Positions 1-4,857 of a DNA stretch of 5,844 bases are shown piece after piece. The notes under the pieces were generated by a model, which saw only the letters and a program-made list of their open reading frames with translations, made no database searches and had not been told where the DNA came from. Numbering within the stretch: position 1 is the stretch's first letter; every line of letters starts with the position of its first letter. Location: NCBI GenBank assembly GCA_017694215.1, contig JADIND010000091.1:1-5844 (forward strand), read 5' to 3'. This DNA is from Candidatus Scatousia excrementipullorum. Its GTDB lineage: Bacteria > Cyanobacteriota > Vampirovibrionia > Gastranaerophilales > Gastranaerophilaceae. The translations under genes were made by a program, and so were the position numbers.

Positions 1-193
1 TTTGTTATTCTGAAACATTAACCGTGGCGGCAGACGAAAATCGTCACTATTCAGAATCTCTTTTGCTCTGTAGCAACACAGTTGCAGCTCCTGCCTGCAA
101 TCTACACCTTCTAAACTACCCAAAAACTCAAGCGGAGAGCTTAAATCAGTTTGCCCCCCCCCCGAAAACCAAAGCTATACTTGACTTTTCCAT
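1..193 (-). CDS. Putative phase-variable ORF, partial, interrupted at a poly-G tract
   Basis: The ATG at 191-193 follows a strong Shine-Dalgarno (AAGGAG, six bases upstream) and a near-consensus promoter, so a translated product is likely. As assembled it reads MEKSSIALVFGGGAN and stops at 146-148, because a run of ten G (complement of 154-163) shifts the frame. With nine G the frame would continue as GGGQTDLSSPLEFLG and stay open for 49 codons from 147 to the window edge; with eleven G it stops almost at once. This is the layout of a contingency gene switched by slipped-strand mispairing, although a homopolymer assembly error would look the same. The downstream peptide (SLEGVDCRQELQLCCYRAKE, then ILNSDDFRLPPRLMFQNNK) is not one I recognise. 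Its first 16 residues match the start of the pilin-like frame at the right edge, so the missing part may also be a pilin-like protein; that is inference. Confidence 0.45.
122..147 (-). repeat. Dispersed repeat copy A, encodes DLSSPLEFL
   Basis: These 26 bases are identical to 5819-5844, and similarity continues, with mostly G-to-A changes, to about position 100. On the minus strand the translation is DLSSPLEFLGSLEGVD, against DLSSPLEFLGNLKNIE in copy B. The copies are in the same orientation, about 5.7 kb apart. This copy lies just behind the poly-G tract at 154-163. Confidence 0.85.
154..163 (-). repeat. Poly-G (10) homopolymer tract, candidate phase-variation switch
   Basis: Ten consecutive C on the plus strand, read as ten G in the transcript, begin 30 bases after the A of the ATG at 193. 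This is the only homopolymer of G or C of such length in an AT-rich window. Tracts of this kind early in a coding sequence change length by polymerase slippage and switch translation on or off. The assembled length puts the downstream frame out of register with the ATG; a length of nine would restore it. Confidence 0.7.
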
Positions 194-199
194 CTTTCT

Positions 200-205
200 C
201 TCCTT
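200..205 (-). promoter_or_regulatory. Ribosome binding site for the ATG at 193
   Basis: AAGGAG on the minus strand, within AGAAGGAGAGAAAG, is separated from the ATG by six bases. It is the best Shine-Dalgarno in the window and supports real translation from 193, even though the assembled frame is only 15 codons long. Confidence 0.75.
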
Positions 206-232
206 CTTCGTTTATTTTTTAATTACTTTTTT

Positions 233-261
233 AGTATAACGTATTTTTAATTCTATTGCAA
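233..261 (-). promoter_or_regulatory. Sigma-70-type promoter for the left-edge unit
   Basis: Minus-strand -35 TTGCAA (256-261) and -10 TATACT (233-238) are separated by 17 bases. The predicted start is near 226, giving a leader of about 33 bases before the ATG at 193. It lies downstream of the ferritin terminator, so this unit appears to be independently transcribed. Confidence 0.7.
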
Positions 262-283
262 GTAAAAGAAAGCTATTAACTTT

Positions 284-296
284 CTATTTCAAATAG
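284..296. promoter_or_regulatory. Perfect palindrome upstream of the left-edge promoter
   Basis: CTATTT-C-AAATAG is a 6+1+6 perfect inverted repeat centred about 64 bases upstream of the predicted start of the left-edge unit, where an activator could bind. It does not match an operator that I can name, and AT-rich palindromes of this size occur by chance. Confidence 0.2.
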
Positions 297-334
297 GCTT
301 CTACATTTGAATTATAATATAGTTATAGATAAGT

Positions 335-376
335 AAACTTAAAGACGTATTTTTATGGAAATACGCCTTTAAGTTT
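335..376 (-). terminator. Long hairpin terminator after ferritin
   Basis: Arms 335-352 and 359-376 form an 18-base-pair stem with one mismatch (A345 against C366) and a six-base loop. It begins eight bases past the ferritin stop codon. The minus-strand sequence after the stem (ACTTATCTATAA) has only a weak T content, so it may act as an imperfect intrinsic terminator or a 3' stabiliser. It separates the ferritin operon from the promoter at 233-261. Confidence 0.6.
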
Positions 377-384
377 GTAATTAT

Positions 385-897
385 TTAATTTTCGTATCTA
401 TGCTGGGAATACTCTCGTCCGCCAAGCTCTTTATCTATAAGATATAATATTGATTTGTCAGAGCCGAACATCTTTAATTTCTTTATTACTTCATATACAT
501 TAGCTTCTTCCTCAACCTGTTCGGCTATATACCAGTCTATAAAGTTTCTTGTCGCTAAATCACACTCATCTTCACTCATAGATGCAACAGAATTTATAGC
601 GGCAGTAACACTTTTTTCATGTTCATATATCTTTTCAAATACCTGCATAGGTTCATTGAAATTTGTTTCGGGAATATCAATCTGATTGAATTCTACCCTG
701 CCGTTTCTGGCTATCAGATAATCAAACAGTATCATCCCGTGATCTACTTCTTCGCGAGCCTGAACCTTTGTCCAATTAGAAAATCCTTTAAGACCAATTT
801 CATCAAAATAAGCAGACATAGCAAGATATAAATAAGCGGAATAGAATTCTTTATTAATTTGTGCATTTAATATGTCCTCTACTTTTTTATTTATCAT
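385..897 (-). CDS. ftn: Ferritin, non-heme iron storage protein
   Basis: The 170-aa product stores iron in a 24-subunit shell by oxidising Fe(II) at a di-iron ferroxidase centre in the cytoplasm. Length and residues match the bacterial FtnA type: E17, Y24, E49, E50 and H53 (in AREEVDH), E94 (in HEKS), E126, Q127 and E130 (in EQVEEE). No heme-ligand methionine pattern of bacterioferritin is evident. The frame extends upstream to 936, but the ATG at 897 is preferred: it starts the conserved MINKKVEDILNAQINKE region and has a GGAGG six bases upstream, while the longer version adds 13 unconserved residues. It overlaps the upstream desulfoferrodoxin gene by 11 bases (ATGATAAATAA), so the two are translationally linked. 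Together they suggest a role in oxidative stress: superoxide reductase makes peroxide, and ferritin uses it and sequesters iron. Confidence 0.95.
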   Translation of the reverse strand: MINKKVEDILNAQINKEFYSAYLYLAMSAYFDEIGLKGFSNWTKVQAREEVDHGMILFDYLIARNGRVEFNQIDIPETNFNEPMQVFEKIYEHEKSVTAAINSVASMSEDECDLATRNFIDWYIAEQVEEEANVYEVIKKLKMFGSDKSILYLIDKELGGREYSQHRYEN

Positions 898-1282
898 TGT
901 TTCCCTCCCATAATCCGTGTATGTTACAATATTCAAGAGCTTTGTACTTATCAGCAGCCTCTTTTATCAACATTTTCGGTTCTTGCTGAGGATACAGATA
1001 ATGTAGTTTCATACTATTTTTATCTTCCGAAATACATTCTATAAACATTATGTAATGTTCATTTTCCATAGGGTGAGGAGTGGAACCTACCCTGATTTCC
1101 TCTCCGTTCTCTGTTTTTACAAAAACCGGAACATGTTTTTCGTTTGCGTTTTCATCATTTTTCTTAGGCGTCATATGGTTCATAGGCTGCCCGCAGCAAA
1201 CCAGCTCACCTTCGCCTTCCAAAATAACCTGAACAACATTTCCGCAAACTTCACATTTATAAAGCTGTAATCGTTCTGTCAT
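887..1282 (-). CDS. dfx: Desulfoferrodoxin (superoxide reductase, two-iron class)
   Basis: The 131-aa product reduces superoxide to hydrogen peroxide without making O2, typically taking electrons from rubredoxin in the cytoplasm of anaerobes. The N-terminal desulforedoxin domain (about residues 1-38) has the centre I cysteines C10 and C13 (CEVC) plus adjacent C29 and C30. The C-terminal domain carries the centre II ligands H50 (EKHVPVF), H70 and H76 (PHPMENEH), and C119 and H122 (CNIHGLW). The conserved E48 and K49 near the active site are present, so all four cysteines of the first centre and all five ligands of the second are intact. The ATG at 1282 is chosen over the longer frame starting at 1318 because AAAGGA lies nine bases upstream and the protein then begins at the usual place. 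It is the first gene of a two-gene unit with ferritin. I see no convincing promoter upstream. Confidence 0.95.
   Translation of the reverse strand: MTERLQLYKCEVCGNVVQVILEGEGELVCCGQPMNHMTPKKNDENANEKHVPVFVKTENGEEIRVGSTPHPMENEHYIMFIECISEDKNSMKLHYLYPQQEPKMLIKEAADKYKALEYCNIHGLWEGNNDK
904..908 (-). promoter_or_regulatory. Ribosome binding site for ferritin, inside the dfx coding region
   Basis: GGAGG on the minus strand, six bases before the ATG at 897, fixes the ferritin start. It lies within the last codons of the desulfoferrodoxin gene, consistent with coupled translation. Confidence 0.7.
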
Positions 1283-1399
1283 AGATTTCTTTCCTTTCAG
1301 AATTGAGAATATATTCAAAACGCCCCGAAAACATTACGCTTTTTACTTAATCCAACTGTCGTAACAAATCTTTACAAACGGGTTAAAAAATTTTGATTC

Positions 1400-1660
1400 A
1401 TGAGTTACAATAACTGTATGAGGGTCAGTAGTGTTTTAGGATTAAATGGTGCTATACATGCACCAAAAACGAACAGTGAACACGTTTTGAGCGAATTTGC
1501 ATATCTGCCGAAACGTAATCACAAGCACGAATTCATCACACCGAATAATTTTAAAAAATTATTGGTGGGATTGGGGGCTATCGCGGTTGCCGTTACACTT
1601 TCAAGAATTAAAGCTCCTATAAGTAAACAACCGTTGGACTTACTGAATATTTTGTGTTAG
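1400..1660 (+). CDS. Hypothetical small protein with one membrane segment
   Basis: The 86-residue frame has a polar, lysine- and histidine-rich N-terminal half (residues 1-52). A hydrophobic stretch LLVGLGAIAVAVTL at about 54-67 follows, then a short basic tail ending NILC. That architecture fits a single-span membrane protein. Against it, there is no Shine-Dalgarno before the ATG at 1400 or the alternative ATG at 1418, and I recognise no family. Its last codons overlap the promoter of the SRP RNA gene. It is divergent from dfx, with 117 bases between the starts. It could be a real lineage-specific small protein or a chance frame. Confidence 0.4.
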   Translation: MSYNNCMRVSSVLGLNGAIHAPKTNSEHVLSEFAYLPKRNHKHEFITPNNFKKLLVGLGAIAVAVTLSRIKAPISKQPLDLLNILC

Positions 1661-1663
1661 GAT
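1634..1663 (+). promoter_or_regulatory. Promoter of the SRP RNA gene
   Basis: A -35 TTGGAC (1634-1639) and a -10 TAGGAT (1658-1663) are 18 bases apart, and the -10 is extended by TGT. Transcription would start at about 1671-1672, which is where the 5' strand of the terminal SRP RNA helix begins. Confidence 0.6.
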
Positions 1664-1671
1664 ATTTTTAA

Positions 1672-1926
1672 GCCGTGTTCCACGGGGAATTGCAATCCCT
1701 TGACCCGAAGCTTATGCGGGGTGCAGAGCCTGTTGTGAGGGTTCTTCGGAGGGTATTGATAATTGTATTATTGTTGACGTTTAAATTTATGGCGGCGTAA
1801 GCTGTCGAACCGTGTCAGGATGGAAACATAGCAGCACTAAGACAATCCTTGCGGGTGTCATACATTTAAAAAGAGATAATGCAATTAAAGATATTGTTCG
1901 AAAAATTCGATAGACAGAGACACGGC
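1672..1926 (+). ncRNA. ffs: Signal recognition particle RNA, large bacterial (Alu-containing) type
   Basis: This RNA is the scaffold of the SRP that targets membrane proteins co-translationally through Ffh and FtsY. The Ffh-binding S domain is unmistakable: GTGTCAGG, then ATG closing a GAAA tetraloop (1823-1826) with CAT, then AGCAGCACTAAG. The 5' part (about 1690-1745) resembles the Alu domain of the Bacillus scRNA: CCCTTGACCCGAAG, then TTATGCGGGG, then CCTGTTGTGAGG. The two ends pair exactly, GCCGTGT at 1672-1678 with ACACGGC at 1920-1926, fixing a length of about 255 nt. An ATTTTTAT follows at once and probably ends transcription; it overlaps the stop codon of the convergent M16 gene. The ends could be off by a few bases. 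Confidence 0.92.
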
Positions 1927-1930
1927 ATTT

Positions 1931-4738
1931 TTATGCAGCCAGTGAATTTAAGTATTTTTCATTATTTTTAAGCGTGTTTTCTGTTGCAACGATTGAATAT
2001 ACCGGTTTGGTCGAGAATATGTAGTTTGCCGTATTATTAATATCTTCAACCGTTATTGAATCTATCAAATCAATAAGTTGATTTTCTCTTGTCAAACCGT
2101 AAGGAGTATCAAGAGAATATGCAAGGGTATGACATTTTCCGGCTCCACTTGAATTTTGAGAAAGCAGTGCTGATTTCAGTGACAATTTTGCACTTTCCAG
2201 TTCTTCCGGCGTAACTTTTTCGGTTCTTAATTTTTCAACATGTTTCTTAAATCCTTCTATGGATTTTTCAACATTCTCATAACTTATTTCACCGGTATCT
2301 TTGTTCTCTGTTGTCGTTCCGATAGAAAGAACAAGGGCTTTGGAATTGTGGGAATTATCAAGATATGAGTGGACCGAATATGCGAGGTGTTGTTTTTCCC
2401 GCAAATCATTGAATAACCGCGACGAAGGTCCTCCGCCAAGAATTGTATTTAATAATTCCAGTGCAACCGTATCTTTTATATTACCATTGATTTTAAATTT
2501 ATAGGCCATTAAAATATCAGCCTGATTTTTGTTATGAGTATCAGTCAAAACTTTTGAAGATTCTACGGGTTTGTAATCATCATAGAGTTTTGAATTAAAA
2601 TCTTTAACCTGCGGACATCTTCCTATTTCTGCAAAAATTGTATTCATAAGCATCGGGTTCTGTCTGAGCGGAGCAGAAATAACAAACGAACCCTTTGCCT
2701 GCGAGAGAATCATTGCATAGAGATTTTTTACATCATCAAGAGTAACTTTATCAATATTATCAAGAATTTCCTGATTTGAAATACCTGCGAGATGACCTTT
2801 ATAAATCTCTGAATTCAATTTGTCGGAAGGTGTTTTCTCCGCCCGCAAAATATCATCTCTAATATAAGCTTTTACTTCTTCAAGAACTTCATCATTAAAT
2901 CTCGGGTTATACAAAACCTCCATAGCCGAGGCAAGGGCTTTTTGAATATCGTTACAATCTGCAGACGCACAGCAGTCAATCAGATTTTCGCCTACACTGA
3001 AACTTAAACCTATATCATCCTTGTTCATATCATCGGTAAACTGTTCTTCTGTACGAAATTTTGAACCTTGATTTAAGATTTTGTTCAGAACAAATGCTGT
3101 TGCAGGATTTTGCGTAGTAACAGGATTTTCGGTTTTGAAAGACATTATAAAAGAAGAATTTCTTGTTGGAATATTGCTTGTCACAATCCTGAAATTATTC
3201 GGCATTTTAAATTCATTCACTTCATTCATATTTATTGCTGTTTTATGTTTGGAACCCGTAAAAGAAACAGCATTGTGATTTTTGGAAATAGTTTCAGCAG
3301 TTGCTGTATCAGGATGAACAACCGTAATTGCCGCCTTATTCAGGTCAAGATATTTTCTTGCTGTATTAACAATATCCTGCGGCGTAATCTGTGAAATTAT
3401 ATTTTCAAATTCAGTAATTGAAGCCAGGTTATCTTCGAGCATTGCTTTTCCGACCATCTCGTTAATTGCTCCGGAATATTCAAAACTGCCGGAAAAATAA
3501 TTTAGAAGTTTTTTCTTAACCATATTCATCTCATCAGGTGTCGGAAGATAATTTGAGCGTCTGTTAATTTCTTTATAAACAGCTTTTAAAAATTTTTCAC
3601 TGTTTTCTTCACTCATATCGGAATTAAGAATAATCGCACGTTTTGATGAAGGTTTTGTACCCATTTTCTCACAACTTGTAAAAATTGAGGTATTCAACGG
3701 TTTCAAATCTTTCTTTAACTCTGTGGAATTGTCCATAAGAACAAAGAGAGCCTGCGTCAAAATTCTGTCTTTTGTATTATTGTTTTCCGGTCCGGCAAAC
3801 CCCATTGCAACAATCGCGGAAGTTGCTTTGTCAGAGATTAAATCTTTTCTCACAGTCTTTTGAAGTTCTTTAACCGGTTCATTGTATTGAGGCTGTGAAG
3901 GAGTTTTTGTTGAAGTAAAGTACTTTGAGATAAGCTTTATAGTTTCATCCGGGTTAACCTCACCCGTCACAACAGTAACCATATTTGCAGGATAATAATT
4001 TCTGTTGAAATACTCTTCAACATCTTTTTTCGTAAGATTAGTGATATTTTTAGTAGATCCTCCGATTAAATCAGGAGAATCCGACTCATACCCGAACAAA
4101 TCCCGCAATGTCTGCATAACTGCAATATTTTCAGGTGATGAAGTAATCATATTGATTTCTGAATTCACTATACCTTTTTCTTTTTCCAGCATATCAGAGG
4201 CAAAACGCGGAGTTTGAATCATTGAAGCATGAATTTTTATTTTCTTTTCCAAATCACCGTCATTCAAAAGATGAGAGCCTATAAAATAATTAGTTTCAGC
4301 AAAACCTGTTGAGGCATTTGTAACAGCACCCATTTTATCGGTTGTGGCAAAAAATTCTCCTGCCTCCAGCCCGTCCGAACCGTTAAAGAGATTATGCTCA
4401 ATATAATGGCTTATCCCTCTTATATTGTCAAACTCATTCATGGAACCGGCATTAACATAAGTTTCCACATAAGTTTTAACTCCATCTTTCGGGATAACAA
4501 CAACTCTTTGTCCGTTTGCCATTTTATACATATGGGCTTTTGTTCCGTAAGGCAGATTTAATTCGCCTATTTTGGCGTAAGCCATAGGAACTTTTACCGA
4601 ATAATCTTTTGTAACTTCCGGCATTGATGTAACCGGAGCATTAACCGTACCTCCTTTAAATGCCGGTTTCATTTCCGTTTTTTGTTGAGTATTCTCGTTT
4701 TTTATTCCCTGAATTTGAATCGGATTAATTTTCAACAT
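1931..4738 (-). CDS. M16 family zinc metallopeptidase, two-domain (pitrilysin/insulinase-like)
   Basis: The 935-aa protein has the length of single-chain M16 enzymes such as pitrilysin, which enclose and cut peptides. The N-terminal half (about 55-480) holds the inverted zinc motif HYIEH (H111, E114, H115) and a third ligand, probably E194 in VNSEIN, about 80 residues later. The C-terminal half (about 500-930) lacks a second HxxEH, as expected for the inactive repeat. It carries the substrate-binding motif GGGPSSRLF followed by LREKQHLAYSV, with R780 and Y787. No signal peptide is visible. Residues 1-30 are a polar extension ending PAFKGG, a tag I associate with Gastranaerophilales proteins. 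The ATG at 4738 has only a weak AGGT upstream but is the sole sensible start. The gene is convergent with the SRP RNA and about 120 bases downstream of the pilin-like gene. The natural substrate is unknown. Confidence 0.92.
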   Translation of the reverse strand: MLKINPIQIQGIKNENTQQKTEMKPAFKGGTVNAPVTSMPEVTKDYSVKVPMAYAKIGELNLPYGTKAHMYKMANGQRVVVIPKDGVKTYVETYVNAGSMNEFDNIRGISHYIEHNLFNGSDGLEAGEFFATTDKMGAVTNASTGFAETNYFIGSHLLNDGDLEKKIKIHASMIQTPRFASDMLEKEKGIVNSEINMITSSPENIAVMQTLRDLFGYESDSPDLIGGSTKNITNLTKKDVEEYFNRNYYPANMVTVVTGEVNPDETIKLISKYFTSTKTPSQPQYNEPVKELQKTVRKDLISDKATSAIVAMGFAGPENNNTKDRILTQALFVLMDNSTELKKDLKPLNTSIFTSCEKMGTKPSSKRAIILNSDMSEENSEKFLKAVYKEINRRSNYLPTPDEMNMVKKKLLNYFSGSFEYSGAINEMVGKAMLEDNLASITEFENIISQITPQDIVNTARKYLDLNKAAITVVHPDTATAETISKNHNAVSFTGSKHKTAINMNEVNEFKMPNNFRIVTSNIPTRNSSFIMSFKTENPVTTQNPATAFVLNKILNQGSKFRTEEQFTDDMNKDDIGLSFSVGENLIDCCASADCNDIQKALASAMEVLYNPRFNDEVLEEVKAYIRDDILRAEKTPSDKLNSEIYKGHLAGISNQEILDNIDKVTLDDVKNLYAMILSQAKGSFVISAPLRQNPMLMNTIFAEIGRCPQVKDFNSKLYDDYKPVESSKVLTDTHNKNQADILMAYKFKINGNIKDTVALELLNTILGGGPSSRLFNDLREKQHLAYSVHSYLDNSHNSKALVLSIGTTTENKDTGEISYENVEKSIEGFKKHVEKLRTEKVTPEELESAKLSLKSALLSQNSSGAGKCHTLAYSLDTPYGLTRENQLIDLIDSITVEDINNTANYIFSTKPVYSIVATENTLKNNEKYLNSLAA

Positions 4739-4818
4739 TAAACTTTCTACCTGATTTTCCTATATTAATATAAAAACAAAACGGCAGAAAAAATTGCTAA
4801 AAATAAAAAACAATTTAA

Positions 4819-4830
4819 TGATATATATCA
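4819..4830. promoter_or_regulatory. Perfect 12-bp palindrome between the pilin-like and M16 genes
   Basis: TGATATATATCA sits in the 119-base gap between the pilin-like stop (4858) and the M16 start (4738). On the minus strand it is followed by TTAAATTG and a T-rich stretch, so it could be a weak terminator for the pilin-like gene or an operator for the M16 gene. The gap is very AT-rich, and chance is a fair explanation. Confidence 0.2.
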
Positions 4831-4857
4831 GACAAAATTTTTAAATCATCCTCAATA

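Noticed and set aside
24..239. Plus-strand 71-residue open frame with a hydrophobic C-terminus
   Set aside because: It is antisense to the left-edge unit, has no ribosome site, and its hydrophobic tail is simply the complement of the purine-rich leader and promoter region on the minus strand.
898..936. Longer ferritin start at 936
   Set aside because: The extra 13 residues are not part of the ferritin fold, and the ATG at 897 has the better ribosome site and matches family length.
1283..1318. Longer desulfoferrodoxin start at 1318
   Set aside because: The added residues precede the normal N-terminus, and a purine-rich ribosome site sits just before the ATG at 1282.
1283..1399. Promoters for dfx and the small plus-strand frame
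   Set aside because: I tried TATATT, TAATGT and TAACAA as -10 elements, but none has an acceptable -35 at 16-18 bases, so no site is reported.
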